Translations under genes and position numbers: made by a program
Source: Paenibacillus swuensis
Lineage (GTDB): Bacteria; Bacillota; Bacilli; Paenibacillales; DY6
Assembly: GCF_001644605.1 (NCBI RefSeq)
Contig: NZ_CP011388.1
Coordinates: forward strand, 2,694,501 to 2,758,500
DNA length: 64,000 nt
Reading direction: 5' to 3'
Shown: one piece after another, positions 42,101 to 51,801 of the stretch
How positions within the stretch are numbered: position 1 is the stretch's first letter
Layout of the letters: each line of letters opens with the position of its first letter
The notes under the pieces: generated by a model
Seen by the model: the letters and a program-made list of their open reading frames with translations, nothing else
Databases searched by the model: none
What the model was told of the DNA's origin: nothing

Positions 42101-44686
42101 CAGGAAGCATCGCCGCCGGCCGCCTCTAAGACAGCTGCGGCTGCAGCCATCAGCAACGCGGAAAGTGCAATCGCGGTGAAGCGCGGAACGAAAGGCCAAT
42201 TGACCGTTCCGGAACGGGTGTTGGCGCGTGCCGTGCGCTACTTCGATCAAGGGGAAGCCAGCCTGGGCGTCAAGAACGCGATGGCCGACGTGTTTTATCT
42301 GCTCGCACAGAAGAATGCGGGTTTGGCGCAATCCATGAGCGCCGCGGATCCGGTCTTCTACCGGCAAACGGTGCTGGATGTGTACCCTAAGCTTGCGGAA
42401 GCGGGAACCGGAAAGACCCGTACGTTAACGATGACTCTAAGCAACGGGTTCGACACCGCGTTTAACGGAACCCTGAAGATCAATTACCCCGCCGGATGGA
42501 ATCAAGCGCCGGTGACGTTGGCGAAGAGTCTGGCGGTCGGCGAGGAATGGGAAACGCCGATGACTCTCTCCGTACCGGAAACGGTGGCGGCGGGCGATTA
42601 CCAGGTGAATGTTCAGGCGCTGCGAGGCACGGAAATAATTGGAACGATGGATATTCTCGTTCGGGTGCTGGAGCCGATTCGCATTGAGATGGAGCCGTTA
42701 ACGCAGCCCGTGGACCAGACGGCAGCCGTACAGTTCAAGGTGACCAACTCCGGCATTGGAGCTGTTCAAGGTACACTGGACGTGCAAGGTCCGACGGGAA
42801 CGCAATTAACTTCCTCCGACAAGGCATTCAATCTGGCGCAAGGCGCTTCCAAGTCGATTACGTTCAATTACGCACACGGAGGGAATATTCCTTTCCATGA
42901 GTATGTGTTCCATGCGGAGGGCAAGGATTCGGCCGGAGCCGCGCTGAAGGTGAAGGATTTCAAGGCAGACTTCCTTCTCACCGGCGTTACGCCTGTTGCC
43001 CCGACCATTGACGGGAACCTGAACGATTGGACGAACGCATACCCGATTCATCCCGCGAAGTACGGTTCCGCCGAGGCGGCAGGGGCGGGTGATGCGGAGA
43101 TTACGATGTTCACCATGGCGGACAACGCAAAGCAATATTTCGCCGTGAAAGTAATCGACGATGTTCATTATCAGACTGAAATTCCGTCGAATATGTGGGC
43201 CAACGACTCCATTCAGATTACGGTGGACGGTCCGAATGTGAAGTTCCCATCTTATCAGGAAGCATCCACGGTGGAATTCGGCACGGCGCTTCATAACAAC
43301 GGTACGAAGATGGCGACGGAGTGGTCCGGTCCCAACAACGGAGATATTTCGTCACTTATTCAGGTGCAGATTACGAGGAATGAAGCGCAGAAAACCACCG
43401 TATATGAAATTGCGATGCCGCTGAACATGCTTCCGGGATTGCAGTCTACAAACGGACATTCCTACGGAATGAACTTGTGTGTGAATGATCACGATGCGGG
43501 CGTTGGCGGCAGAGATGTTGTGCAGTTTACTTCGGGCATCTGCGACAGCAAGAACCCGTCGCTTTATCGGACGTTTAAGATGGTGCCGATTACGGCAACC
43601 GCTGCAGATACACAACCGCCGAGTGCGCCGACAGGGCTGCAATCTCCGGCGAAGACGGCGGCTACGGTGAATTTAACATGGGCTGCTTCGACGGATAATG
43701 TAGGAGTGAATGGATACGATGTGTACAATGGCACTGTCAAAGTAAACAGTGCACCGATCACGGGAACAAGTTATCAGGTGACAGGCTTAACGGCAAACAC
43801 ATCTTATACGTTCACGGTCAAAGCGGTTGATGCCGCCGGTAATGTTTCTGCATCAAGTCCGGCCGTAACCGTGACAACAGAGGCCGGGGCAGGGGAAGAA
43901 AGCGGTACGTTAAGCCGTGCTGGATGGACCGCCTCGTCCTCCCATAACAGCGCCGCGGCAGCGATGACACTTGACGGCAACGCGGCCACCCGGTGGGATA
44001 CGGGCACGTTTCAAGCACCAGGCATATCCTTTACGGTGGACATGAAGGCCATGAAACGATTCGACCGAATCGTATTGGATGCAGGTGAGAGCTGGTTTGA
44101 TTATCCTCGCGGCTATGAGATTTATGTTTCCGCCGACGGAACGAGCTGGGGGACTCCCGTGGCGACGGGCACAGGTTCTACTGCCGTCACCACCGTTAAC
44201 TTTCCGCAACAGCATGCGCGTTATGTGAAAGTGATGCAGACGGGCACGGTCAACGACAAATATTGGGCTATCCATGAATTCCTTGTCGTGAACAGCCGGT
44301 TAAATCGCACAGGATGGACCGTTACCGCTTCCCATAACAACTCGTCGTCCCTCAACTTGCTGGACGGTAACCTCGCTACAAGATGGGATACGAACGCATT
44401 CCAGGTTCCGGGACAACATGTAATCGCAGACATGAAATCTACTCAGACGTTCAGCCGAGTGGTGCTGGATGCCGCAGCAAGCCTATATGACTATCCGGGT
44501 GGCTACGAAATCTATGTATCCGGCGACGGAATAACCTGGGGAACGCCGGTAGCCAGCGGATCCGGTGGTTCGGCAATCACCAACATTACGTTCCCGCAAC
44601 AGACGGCAAGATATCTGAAAGTCGTACAGACAGGTACCGTAAACGATAAGTATTGGTCAATTCATGAACTTGATGTATATCAATAG
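39155..44686 (+). CDS. Giant secreted multidomain glycosidase
   Basis: This encodes 1843 residues with a signal peptide (cleaved near 'VEAQ'). Domains in order: two LamG/DUF1080-like carbohydrate-binding jelly rolls (about 33-390), a linker, a GH-A clan catalytic barrel (about 500-810) with acid/base Glu in 'EIWNEPNHG' (about 603) and nucleophile Glu in 'FITEQGYTT' (about 708), a helical region, a NEW3-like beta domain (about 1085-1180), a CBM9-like domain (from 'DGNLNDW', about 1285), a fibronectin type III domain (about 1482-1577), and two F5/8C (CBM32-like) domains at the end. It should cut a complex polysaccharide at the cell surface. A GTG at 39146 touches the AAGGAG site; ATG 39155 is preferred. 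Which GH family (39- or 5-like) is uncertain. Confidence 0.88.
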   Translation: MKIKKALTIMLSTMMVLSLFAYVPTAVEAQGNEKDVTMADDFSGASVDPLKWATTGTPVYHAPDPATPTNQVLFFQGGPNAYTEISTAQTYKDFTLEFRARYETEWNSFPNQDGIHFPFASVDVGGAALELSHIWNQFMLTEAGGIGIPIRENEWHDYKLVKNGNQVQVYLDGVKKFDHRYASLPAQAIKFTAMHEYFWVDDVKITAHPEAYLYDTFYNGVQSSVWSGTAGWSVVSEPDGNKALYTDARGGTSAFLRTVTATYSDYVLRFKAKALRNGTQSGQWTAAARSSSDTQWYGLRSRAGTDLALGLQSGAAYTPTGTVSGFVPPDNTWTEYVIVASGGRYQLYAGGVKRLDVNNGGIVSGFAGIQVQNQQLWLDDVLIKPLYDPIFNYDFIRAGNNYELPDTKGLHLDVLNEDFMAHDYVVEYNVKNAGGTVIDIKTDSFTLQPGTSVVNRPLVVEVPNRGVYTLEAALKSDGRTVSTYTKTLTVFDTMEAPMAFYPSKFGWAISASQAPVAKFAGLPLSRVGELGTATKNGDGTWNFTELDNAYNTFKSNGLIMNNTFLNLNGSQNTLPSRRSYAEKLGATAGHLAGKKDVLYEIWNEPNHGAFWPDSPVKMTEVTSLFKAVYNSMKNADPKAAVVAPGYSGASVGDLTKQLESGLYDYMDVLSYHPYEYPNPPETIIEPRYKQMKELIDARGGWLEHFITEQGYTTSNTGNGISEEGQAKSLLRTELIGNSLDAMRGLIMYTLQDTGNNPNDVEHRFGAIRTDGTSKPSFVALGTMARKLVNTDFVGDLDASPSKFVHVYKKYDGSLVLVAWATSASSVTIPAGSGSVTVTDMYGNPATVNTSGGNLSLNLTDSPVYVTSANLSKSLLFSAAQQFRGEKAAFINGKLGEIANSTAKSALTAEFAGIDAAVSGILSSSNALTRSADVKTQLNNLYTFAGNVINRYVQGQLTAVQEHIITEGVYYYAHLLAKPLVAMQEASPPAASKTAAAAAISNAESAIAVKRGTKGQLTVPERVLARAVRYFDQGEASLGVKNAMADVFYLLAQKNAGLAQSMSAADPVFYRQTVLDVYPKLAEAGTGKTRTLTMTLSNGFDTAFNGTLKINYPAGWNQAPVTLAKSLAVGEEWETPMTLSVPETVAAGDYQVNVQALRGTEIIGTMDILVRVLEPIRIEMEPLTQPVDQTAAVQFKVTNSGIGAVQGTLDVQGPTGTQLTSSDKAFNLAQGASKSITFNYAHGGNIPFHEYVFHAEGKDSAGAALKVKDFKADFLLTGVTPVAPTIDGNLNDWTNAYPIHPAKYGSAEAAGAGDAEITMFTMADNAKQYFAVKVIDDVHYQTEIPSNMWANDSIQITVDGPNVKFPSYQEASTVEFGTALHNNGTKMATEWSGPNNGDISSLIQVQITRNEAQKTTVYEIAMPLNMLPGLQSTNGHSYGMNLCVNDHDAGVGGRDVVQFTSGICDSKNPSLYRTFKMVPITATAADTQPPSAPTGLQSPAKTAATVNLTWAASTDNVGVNGYDVYNGTVKVNSAPITGTSYQVTGLTANTSYTFTVKAVDAAGNVSASSPAVTVTTEAGAGEESGTLSRAGWTASSSHNSAAAAMTLDGNAATRWDTGTFQAPGISFTVDMKAMKRFDRIVLDAGESWFDYPRGYEIYVSADGTSWGTPVATGTGSTAVTTVNFPQQHARYVKVMQTGTVNDKYWAIHEFLVVNSRLNRTGWTVTASHNNSSSLNLLDGNLATRWDTNAFQVPGQHVIADMKSTQTFSRVVLDAAASLYDYPGGYEIYVSGDGITWGTPVASGSGGSAITNITFPQQTARYLKVVQTGTVNDKYWSIHELDVYQ

Positions 44687-44704
44687 GAATGTTGCAGTTG
44701 AAGG

Positions 44705-44740
44705 GGGAGTCCGACAGCGGACTCTCTCTTTCTGTTTTTA
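44705..44740 (+). terminator. Terminator after the giant glycosidase
   Basis: GGAGTCCG pairs with CGGACTCT around ACAG, followed by CTCTTTCTGTTTTT. Confidence 0.8.
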
Positions 44741-44793
44741 ATAAGCAACATCTGAACGGTAACGTAAACGTAAATTCAAGTCACCATACGTTA

Positions 44794-44822
44794 TTCAAGC
44801 CCTCTGAAAGCGGTTGTATAAT
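44794..44822 (+). promoter_or_regulatory. Promoter of the sugar importer with a cre-like site
   Basis: TATAAT at 44817-44822 is 17 bases from a poor TTCAAG -35. TGAAAGCGGTTGTA at 44805-44818 overlaps it and matches the CcpA cre consensus except for two positions, suggesting catabolite control. A weak -35 fits an activator-dependent promoter. Confidence 0.4.
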
Positions 44823-44887
44823 AGATTTATACCAAGAAATATTCCTAGAGTTCCTATGAACGAAGGAAGTGAAAGAGGTGCGTACAC

Positions 44888-45886
44888 GTGTTAGATGAAG
44901 GGCATTCAACCGCCGCGCATCGACAAAAAGCGAACCTGGCCCTGAGACCTTCTCCCGCCGCCGCCAAAGTCAGTACAAGGGGATGGTTCAGGTTCAAGCG
45001 CTACCGGATGTTGATGCTTATGATGGTGCCGACCATTGTGATTTTCATCATAAACGCTTACTTGCCGATGTTCGGATTGGCCATTGCGTTTAAACAAATC
45101 AATTATAGCGACGGTATTTGGGGTAGCCCTTGGGTTGGATTCAGTAATTTCGAGTTTCTGTTCAGCGGATCCGATGCGTGGCTGATCACTCGCAACACCG
45201 TCCTGTATAATCTTGTCTTTATTGTATCAGGTCTGCTCTTTGCGGTGACGATCGCCGTCCTCATGAACGAGATTCGGCAGAAGTGGTTCTCTACCGTATA
45301 TCAAACGATTTTTATCATGCCGAACTTTATGTCCATGGTTATTCTCGCTTATATCGTCTATGCCTTCCTCAGTCCCACTTACGGTTATCTGAATGACTGG
45401 TTTGTGAACATGGGGTGGACCGTGCCAAACTTCTATGGAGAAACCAAGTGGTGGCCTTATATTCTTCCCTTAGCCAACCTATGGAAAGGACTGGGTATGA
45501 GCACGGTCGTTTACCTCGCGGCCATCGCCGGCATCTCGGAAGAATATTACGAAGCCGCGGTTATCGACGGCGCGAGTAAATGGCAGCAAATCAGACACAT
45601 CACACTCCCCTTGTTAGCTCCGACCATGATTGTGTTGACGGTGCTGGCCGTAGGGAACATCTTCCGATCCGATTTCGGACTGTTCTATCAAGTGCCTATG
45701 AATTCATCCATTCTTTATCCGGTTACCGATACGATTGACACTTACGTGTACCGCTCGCTTATTCAGCTTAATGATCTAGGGATGTCTTCGGCCGCAACAT
45801 TCTATCAATCCGCTGTCGGTCTCCTGATGGTCATCATTACAAACGGAATTATACGCAAGGTGAACAAAGATCATGCCTTGTTCTAA
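44888..45886 (+). CDS. Sugar ABC transporter permease (LplB/YteP-like)
   Basis: This encodes 332 residues from a GTG start (AGAGGTG upstream). Six membrane segments and the EAA loop 'EEYYEAAVIDGASKWQQIRH' identify a MalF-type permease of the LplB/YteP group used for large oligosaccharides in Paenibacillus and Bacillus. It pairs with the next permease and the binding protein; the ATPase is not encoded here and is presumably a shared MsmX-type protein. Confidence 0.9.
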   Translation: MLDEGHSTAAHRQKANLALRPSPAAAKVSTRGWFRFKRYRMLMLMMVPTIVIFIINAYLPMFGLAIAFKQINYSDGIWGSPWVGFSNFEFLFSGSDAWLITRNTVLYNLVFIVSGLLFAVTIAVLMNEIRQKWFSTVYQTIFIMPNFMSMVILAYIVYAFLSPTYGYLNDWFVNMGWTVPNFYGETKWWPYILPLANLWKGLGMSTVVYLAAIAGISEEYYEAAVIDGASKWQQIRHITLPLLAPTMIVLTVLAVGNIFRSDFGLFYQVPMNSSILYPVTDTIDTYVYRSLIQLNDLGMSSAATFYQSAVGLLMVIITNGIIRKVNKDHALF

Positions 45887-45898
45887 GGGGGAACGATA

Positions 45899-46819
45899 AT
45901 GCAGCTTCAAACGGTCCGAACCTATAAGGTCAACGAGCTTTCCAAACCGTCCATGATCGCGGTGCACTGCCTGTTTATCCTGTTGTCCGCGGCATTTATA
46001 CTGCCGGTGTTTCTGTTAATCGCCATTTCCCTTACGGACGAAGCAGCGGTATACGAACATGGATACCAATTCTGGCCCAGCCTATTCTCCTTCGACGCTT
46101 ACAGCTTCCTGTTCGAAGATCCGACGATGGTGCTCACCGCCTATGGCGTGACATCCTTGGTGACCCTGCTCGGGACACTGGGGACGGTGATTCTTGTTAC
46201 GATGTACGCCTATCCTTTGTCCAAAAGAGATCTGCCGTTCCGCAAAGCCTTCACCTGGTTTATCTTGTTTACCTTTCTGTTCAGCGGCGGGCTGGTTCCG
46301 TTCTACCTGGTGTACACGCAGTTGCTTCATGTGAAAGATACCATCTGGGCGCTTATTCTGCCTTTGATGTCGTCCCCTTTCTGGATAATCGTGGCAAGAA
46401 CATACTTCAAGGACAATATCCCCGAAGAGATTGTGGAATCTGCCCGCATCGACGGGGCGGGGGAGATGCGCATATTTGTCCAGATTGTGTTGCCGCTGTC
46501 CTTACCGATGCTATCCACCATTGCCTTATTTACCAGCTTTACGTATTGGAATGACTGGTTTAACTCCCTCTTGTTTGTGGAGACGAACAAGGAGCTTTAC
46601 TCCCTGCAATTTGTCATGCAAAGAGCGATTCGGGAGCTTGAGTTTATAAAGAGTCAATTGGGAGGACTCAATCTCGGAACCCAGGTCTACGCGAATGTGC
46701 CGAGCGAAACCGTGCGTATGGCGATGGTGATCGTTGCGATGGGTCCTCTCATGCTGGCGTATCCGTTCTTTCAGAAGTATTTTATCAAAGGACTTACCGT
46801 AGGCGCGGTGAAAGGCTAA
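45899..46819 (+). CDS. Carbohydrate ABC transporter permease (LplC/YtcP-like)
   Basis: This encodes 306 residues with six membrane segments and the EAA loop 'PEEIVESARIDGAGEMRIFV'. The C-terminus 'FFQKYFIKGLTVGAVKG' is the standard ending of MalG-type permeases of this group. It begins 12 bases after the first permease and acts with it as the channel. Confidence 0.9.
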   Translation: MQLQTVRTYKVNELSKPSMIAVHCLFILLSAAFILPVFLLIAISLTDEAAVYEHGYQFWPSLFSFDAYSFLFEDPTMVLTAYGVTSLVTLLGTLGTVILVTMYAYPLSKRDLPFRKAFTWFILFTFLFSGGLVPFYLVYTQLLHVKDTIWALILPLMSSPFWIIVARTYFKDNIPEEIVESARIDGAGEMRIFVQIVLPLSLPMLSTIALFTSFTYWNDWFNSLLFVETNKELYSLQFVMQRAIRELEFIKSQLGGLNLGTQVYANVPSETVRMAMVIVAMGPLMLAYPFFQKYFIKGLTVGAVKG

Positions 46820-46875
46820 TCCCGGCGCAATCCGGATCAGCATATAGGAAAAAACAAATCATTGGAGGGGTTTCA

Positions 46876-48477
46876 GTGAATAAAACAAGAACAATTTCCC
46901 TTGTCATGCTTTCCTGCCTGCTTGTTGTGATGATGGTGCTGAGCGCTTGCAACAACAACGCCAACAATAAGGTGAATGAAGCTAAGCCGGCAACGGAAGA
47001 GAAGACAGAACCGGTCGTTACACCGACACCTGAGCCCGAACCTGAACCGGAGTTAGCGCCGGTAAAGCTGCGCTTGTTCCATCCGACGGGGAAAGACACG
47101 GACCCGGACCGAAAATTGGTGCAGGATGAGATCAACAAGTATCTGCAGGATAAAGGCTTGAACGCGGAACTGGAAATGAACGGAATCAACTGGAGCCAGT
47201 GGTTTGATAAAGCGCCGCTGATTCTGCAATCCGGCGAACAGGCGGACCTGATGTTTACGGGCAGCTGGCTGAACTACTTCAACTTTGCGAAGAACGGCGC
47301 TTTCCTGCCTCTGGATGAACTGTTGGAGCAGCACGGCCAGGGCATTAAAGAATCGCTGGATCCCCGCTTCCTGCAAGCGGCAGCTGTGAACGGCAAAGTT
47401 TACGCCGTACCGACGAATAAGGAAATCGCGGGGAATGGAGCTGTATTTTTCAAGAAAGAATTGGCCGATAAGCTGGGTATTGACATCGCCGCAGTGAAAA
47501 CGGGTGAAGATCTGGACAAAGTGCTTGAAACGGTGAAAACGAAAGAACCGGGTGTTACCCCGTTGTTCCACACCGACAATTCGTATATAGGGGCATTTGT
47601 ACTGAAGAACCATCCTAATTATCATGCAGAGTATGAGTCCATTTCAGGAGCGCCTAACTTTAACGGAATATCGCCTTTCCGCTATGAGACAAAGACCGGC
47701 AAAGTGGTCTATACCCCGGAACTGCCATACGAAATCGAACGATACAAGTTACTGAACAGCTGGTTCAAGAAAGGATATATTAATCGAGACGCGGCAACGA
47801 CAAAGGCTCAGTCTACCGACTTGATTAAAGCCGGCAAAGCGTGGACCCGGTTCGGTTCCGCCAAACCAGACTCGGAGAAAGAGGCAGAGTCGGGGGACGG
47901 CATTCCTTATTACAAAATAGTGCTGGACCCGCCGATGGTCACAACGGAGACGGCTACCGGTTCCATGTTCGCGATTCCCAAGAAGACCGTGGACGCCGAA
48001 CGCGCCATGATGGTGCTGAACTTGCTGCATACGGATCCGAAGCTCGTTAACTTGATTGTTTACGGCATTGAAGGTAAACATTATGAAAAAGTTTCAGAAG
48101 GGGTCATTAAACCGGCCAATGGCAAAAAGACGTTCAGCGAAAACGGATACTTCCCGGAGAATAACTGGATGATCGGGAATCAGCAACTGAATTACTTGTC
48201 CGAGGTCGAATCCGCGAATAAGTGGGAAATGTATGCTGATTATAACAAGAACGCGGGGCAAGCGCAGCTGCTGGGATTTCTGTTCAATGCGGATTCATTG
48301 AAGAATGAAATTTCGGCGCTGACGAACGCGTCGCAAGAGTTCAAGATTCTGGGCAGCGGTGCGGTGGATCCGGATGTTGTACTTCCGAAGATGAAGAAGA
48401 AGATGATGGATAACGGGCTGGAGAAAGTACAAGCGGAGCTGCAGAAGCAGATTGATGAGTGGAAGGCGAGTAAATAA
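46876..48477 (+). CDS. Extracellular sugar-binding lipoprotein (LipO/YtcQ-like)
   Basis: This encodes 533 residues from a GTG start (GGAGGGG upstream). The lipobox LSAC and a Pro/Glu-rich spacer are followed by a type 1 binding-protein fold: 'EQADLMFTGSWLNYFNFAKN', 'FLPLDELLEQHG', 'VNGKVYAVPTNKE'. The length is typical of YtcQ/LipO binding proteins that hold oligosaccharides released by secreted glycosidases. It is the third gene of the importer operon. Confidence 0.9.
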   Translation: MNKTRTISLVMLSCLLVVMMVLSACNNNANNKVNEAKPATEEKTEPVVTPTPEPEPEPELAPVKLRLFHPTGKDTDPDRKLVQDEINKYLQDKGLNAELEMNGINWSQWFDKAPLILQSGEQADLMFTGSWLNYFNFAKNGAFLPLDELLEQHGQGIKESLDPRFLQAAAVNGKVYAVPTNKEIAGNGAVFFKKELADKLGIDIAAVKTGEDLDKVLETVKTKEPGVTPLFHTDNSYIGAFVLKNHPNYHAEYESISGAPNFNGISPFRYETKTGKVVYTPELPYEIERYKLLNSWFKKGYINRDAATTKAQSTDLIKAGKAWTRFGSAKPDSEKEAESGDGIPYYKIVLDPPMVTTETATGSMFAIPKKTVDAERAMMVLNLLHTDPKLVNLIVYGIEGKHYEKVSEGVIKPANGKKTFSENGYFPENNWMIGNQQLNYLSEVESANKWEMYADYNKNAGQAQLLGFLFNADSLKNEISALTNASQEFKILGSGAVDPDVVLPKMKKKMMDNGLEKVQAELQKQIDEWKASK

Positions 48478-48530
48478 CGAACTTTTCCCCAGAAAGTCGC
48501 TGAGGTCATTTCAGCAGCAATAAACATGGA

Positions 48531-48578
48531 AGCACCGTGCTCGCGCAGGAACTCTGCGTAAGCACGGTGCTGTTTTTT
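48531..48578 (+). terminator. Terminator of the importer operon
   Basis: A perfect 11-bp stem AGCACCGTGCT/AGCACGGTGCT with a 19-base loop is followed by GTTTTTTTG. A close relative occurs at 51802. Confidence 0.9.
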
Positions 48579-48628
48579 TGCGTTGAGAAGGGGGGACTTA
48601 GATGTTAATGAATTGTCCCTGCTAGACA

Positions 48629-48809
48629 AATAGTGAAATACTACTTAATTTTGAAGAAAACCAAAATATTGAATTATTAAATAGTAAATCACTATTAAAA
48701 TTCACGATCAGGGGCCAATTCAACTAAAACAGGCTCAATAAGTAGTGAAATACTACTTAATTCTGAAACAAACCTTCAAATATGAAATTTAAGTAGTGAA
48801 ATGCTACTT
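48629..48809. repeat. Cluster of short palindromic repeats (AAGTAGTGAAATACTACTT type)
   Basis: Copies at 48629-48646, 48740-48758 and 48791-48809 share AAGTAGT-GAAAT-ACTACTT (7-bp arms, 5-base loop), with at most two changes. A fourth, degenerate and inverted, is at 48679-48697. The first two are also followed by related AATTNTGAA sequence. They fill the 369-base gap between the importer terminator and the end of the M14-like gene. No gene is seen in the gap. Confidence 0.7.
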
Positions 48810-48846
48810 CAAGCTTCAATTTTACTTCTACTCAACAAATGTACCT

Positions 48847-50133
48847 CTACTCCACGACGCCGCGATGACGCAATACGCCGCTCAACGCCAAACCGAAGTC
48901 CTCGGCGGCTTTCAGACGCCACTTCGTTTCCGAGGGATAGAACATCGCTTCGTATCGATTTTTCACAATCTTCTCCGTGGTTTCGCTGGCCGCACCGAAC
49001 TGATACAACCGATTCTCGTCCACGGTGTTGCGCACCGATTGAATGGAATCCAGCATTCCGTTACCGAGCGTTCCGAATTCGAAGGCAACGGAGTACAGTT
49101 GCTTGTCCGGGAAATCCTTCTTCTTCAGCGCATAGAAATATTCCGAAATATCTCCGCTCGTCGCGTAGAACTCCTCCGAATCCGGTGTGAACACCAGCGG
49201 ATAGTTGAAGGCGGCAACCGCTTCCTGCTCCTTCATCGTCTCGCTGAGCGTAGTAAAAATGCTCATCTGATAACGAGGTCCGTAACCTGTATGAACGTCG
49301 ATGTGTGTAATATTCGCATAGGGGCTTTCGAGCGCATCACGAAATAAATTCTTCATGTAAGCCGTGGAGGGCTCATCCCCCTGACCGCCGTAATAGACGC
49401 CTTTCGGACTGCGGTATTGTCCTGATAACAAGGCGTCCGCCAAAACATCAATGCCGTCGGATACGGCCGTCGCGGCAAATCCCCCGAAGAATCCCAGTTC
49501 ATGATGAGGCGCATACCCTAGCGCACCCTTAGGCTCCAGGAAGGCTTGCACCTTGGGGTAATCGGTATTGGAGTCTTTGTTGAAGCTCGGCCAATCCGGT
49601 ATGAAATTTCGGTTCAAATCCACGTTATTCTCGTTGTATCTGCGCTTATGCTTCATTCCCCAAGGGTTAACGCTATGTACAAGCAGGAGTCCGGTATGTT
49701 CAGGGTCGAGTGATTTCAATTCATTTTGGACAAAAAGATCAAGCATCGCCGAGCCGACAAAGCCCTCAACTCCGTGGACGCCCGTGGTGATGACAAGAAG
49801 ATGTTCAGGTGTGCCCGACGCATCGGCCCGAATCACATCCGTATACAAACCCTGCTCTCCGCCTATGGCCTCGGAAGTCATCGTGACATTGTTCCATTGT
49901 TTCTTCAACACATCAGGATAGGTAATAAACCGGGCTCGCGAGCTGTCATAATCCGCAGGGAAAGCCTCTAGAACCTTCGTGTCCGTCCGAACCGGGTCGG
50001 GCTTGGAGATCTGGAGCAACGCATAAGGCGCGATCAGTTCCAATAATACAACGATGATGAGCACAATAAGGCCGATTCGCATCCCCTTGCGGCGGGAGAT
50101 CCGCTTAAATAAAGAAGTTTGAAGCATGTTCAT
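48847..50133 (-). CDS. M14-like zinc peptidase, DUF2817 type, membrane-anchored
   Basis: This encodes 428 residues. One N-terminal membrane segment (about 18-42) leaves the rest outside. The zinc site is 'TTGVHGVEGFVGS' (HxxE) plus the later His in 'HIDVHTGYGP', as in M14/aspartoacylase-like DUF2817 proteins; 'VNPWGMKHKRRYNENNVDLN' is the substrate-binding Arg/Asn region and 'SVAFEFGTLG' carries a candidate catalytic Glu. It may trim peptides at the cell surface; substrate unknown. AGGAGG lies 11 bases before the ATG. Confidence 0.8.
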   Translation of the reverse strand: MNMLQTSLFKRISRRKGMRIGLIVLIIVVLLELIAPYALLQISKPDPVRTDTKVLEAFPADYDSSRARFITYPDVLKKQWNNVTMTSEAIGGEQGLYTDVIRADASGTPEHLLVITTGVHGVEGFVGSAMLDLFVQNELKSLDPEHTGLLLVHSVNPWGMKHKRRYNENNVDLNRNFIPDWPSFNKDSNTDYPKVQAFLEPKGALGYAPHHELGFFGGFAATAVSDGIDVLADALLSGQYRSPKGVYYGGQGDEPSTAYMKNLFRDALESPYANITHIDVHTGYGPRYQMSIFTTLSETMKEQEAVAAFNYPLVFTPDSEEFYATSGDISEYFYALKKKDFPDKQLYSVAFEFGTLGNGMLDSIQSVRNTVDENRLYQFGAASETTEKIVKNRYEAMFYPSETKWRLKAAEDFGLALSGVLRHRGVVE

Positions 50134-50266
50134 GGTGATGAATTCCTCCTGGTATGTGATGTTCTTCTACTATTTTCGACATTTTCTTCATAGATCATTA
50201 GCGGTTACCGATATATACAGAAGATGTGTTGTTTATGCGGACTAAATGTCAGAAGAGGGGATCACT

Positions 50267-51784
50267 ATGAGTAACGATATGTTTCTGAAGGAAAACGGAG
50301 AAATTGTAAGCAGGGTGCTCTACAAGTTGTTTGTGGCGGCGTCCGCCGTCATGATGCTGAACAATGTGATTCAAATCGCCATTTTCGGAATGCCGAAGTT
50401 TAATTTTATGGGCGTAGTCTATCAGTTATTGTTTCTGTTGTTTCTGATACCTGTCCTCTATTATAAATTCGGAAGTAGCAAAGAGAGATTCAAACCCTTA
50501 TCGGTGGCGAGTATGTTGATCTTTGCCTTCTTGCTGCATACCGATTCTTGGGTGAATGTGCCGTTCGTCTGGTTATTTCCCATTGGGTTGGCCAGCCTTT
50601 ACGCGGATTACGGCTTAATTAAGCGGACATTTTACTTTACCGTGCCGTTGCTGGTAATCTCTCAGTTTACACATTATTACATTGGCTCGCCGATGCTCAT
50701 AGAGTCCTCGATGAATAGGTCTGTTTTGACGGCCATCTATTACGGGGTACAGTTCTTGTTTATCGGCGTAATCTTCCTGAACAGCACGAAACGTTCAAGC
50801 CAGATGTTAACGCAAAGCCAGAAACTTACGGACGATATGGGTACGGTGTTACAAACGATTCAATCCGCATCCGATGAGCTGAACGGCAATGTGGATGATT
50901 TAAATCAGAGCATCCAGACCGCGGACAAAACCGTTGCGAAGATCCATGGCTCGGCAGGAGCGATCGCTCAGGAATCCCAGTTGTTCTCTTCATCCATTCA
51001 GGGTGTGGAACAAGATATAGGCACGATGGTGGATGGAATGCATGAAGCTTCCGAGAAATCCAAGAACGCTGGTCAGTTCACTTTACAAGTGGTTCGTATG
51101 GCCGATCGGAACAAAGAGGAATTGCTGAACACGATTCGGAGTATAGAAGATATCCAGACGGCATCAGATAAATCCACCCAAGCGGTGAATGAATTAGCTG
51201 CAAAGACGGAAGAGATTCAGGATATACTGAACGTCATTCGCGGCATTGCGGAGCAGACCAATTTGCTGGCGTTGAACGCTTCCATTGAAGCCGCGCGTGC
51301 GGGCGAGCAAGGCAGAGGCTTCGCCGTCGTTGCCGGAGAAGTGCGCAAGCTTGCAGAACAGACGCAAACCTCATCATCCCATATCCAAGAGTTGCTGAGA
51401 GATGTGGAAACAACGAAAGACAACGTCGTGAAGTCGTTAAGAGGATCCGATGAGATGATTCAGCAAACGGTGAACTCCATCCAGACCAGCGCGTCGGACT
51501 ACGGCAACTTGGTGGAGATGCAGTATGAGATGAGCCGGATGTTACAGGAAATTAACGATACGATGTACCGACTGGCGGAAGAGGGAAAATCTTCGGCGGC
51601 CTCCGTTGCCGTGCTGCGGGAAACCCATGCGGGCAATATGCAAGAGCTGTCCGTGATGGTAGGCGGAATGAGCGAGGTGACAAGTTCGTTCGGGCACATG
51701 GGAGCCGCGGTGCAACTGGTCAGCGGGCGCGCGGACGCGCTGGCATCCTTGAGCTCAGAGTCGAATGAGGAACGGAAGGCTTAA
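50267..51784 (+). CDS. Methyl-accepting chemotaxis protein with six-segment membrane sensor
   Basis: This encodes 505 residues. Six membrane segments in the first 190 residues replace the usual external ligand domain and there is no evident HAMP. The cytoplasmic signalling domain is intact, with the conserved hairpin '[20 protein letters not shown]' and '[17 protein letters not shown]' near residues 325-365. It passes a membrane or intracellular signal to CheA/CheW. An in-frame ATG at 50246 lacks a site; GAGGGG before ATG 50267 decides the start. Confidence 0.88.
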   Translation: MSNDMFLKENGEIVSRVLYKLFVAASAVMMLNNVIQIAIFGMPKFNFMGVVYQLLFLLFLIPVLYYKFGSSKERFKPLSVASMLIFAFLLHTDSWVNVPFVWLFPIGLASLYADYGLIKRTFYFTVPLLVISQFTHYYIGSPMLIESSMNRSVLTAIYYGVQFLFIGVIFLNSTKRSSQMLTQSQKLTDDMGTVLQTIQSASDELNGNVDDLNQSIQTADKTVAKIHGSAGAIAQESQLFSSSIQGVEQDIGTMVDGMHEASEKSKNAGQFTLQVVRMADRNKEELLNTIRSIEDIQTASDKSTQAVNELAAKTEEIQDILNVIRGIAEQTNLLALNASIEAARAGEQGRGFAVVAGEVRKLAEQTQTSSSHIQELLRDVETTKDNVVKSLRGSDEMIQQTVNSIQTSASDYGNLVEMQYEMSRMLQEINDTMYRLAEEGKSSAASVAVLRETHAGNMQELSVMVGGMSEVTSSFGHMGAAVQLVSGRADALASLSSESNEERKA

Positions 51785-51801
51785 GTAAAGTTGGGGTGCA
51801 A

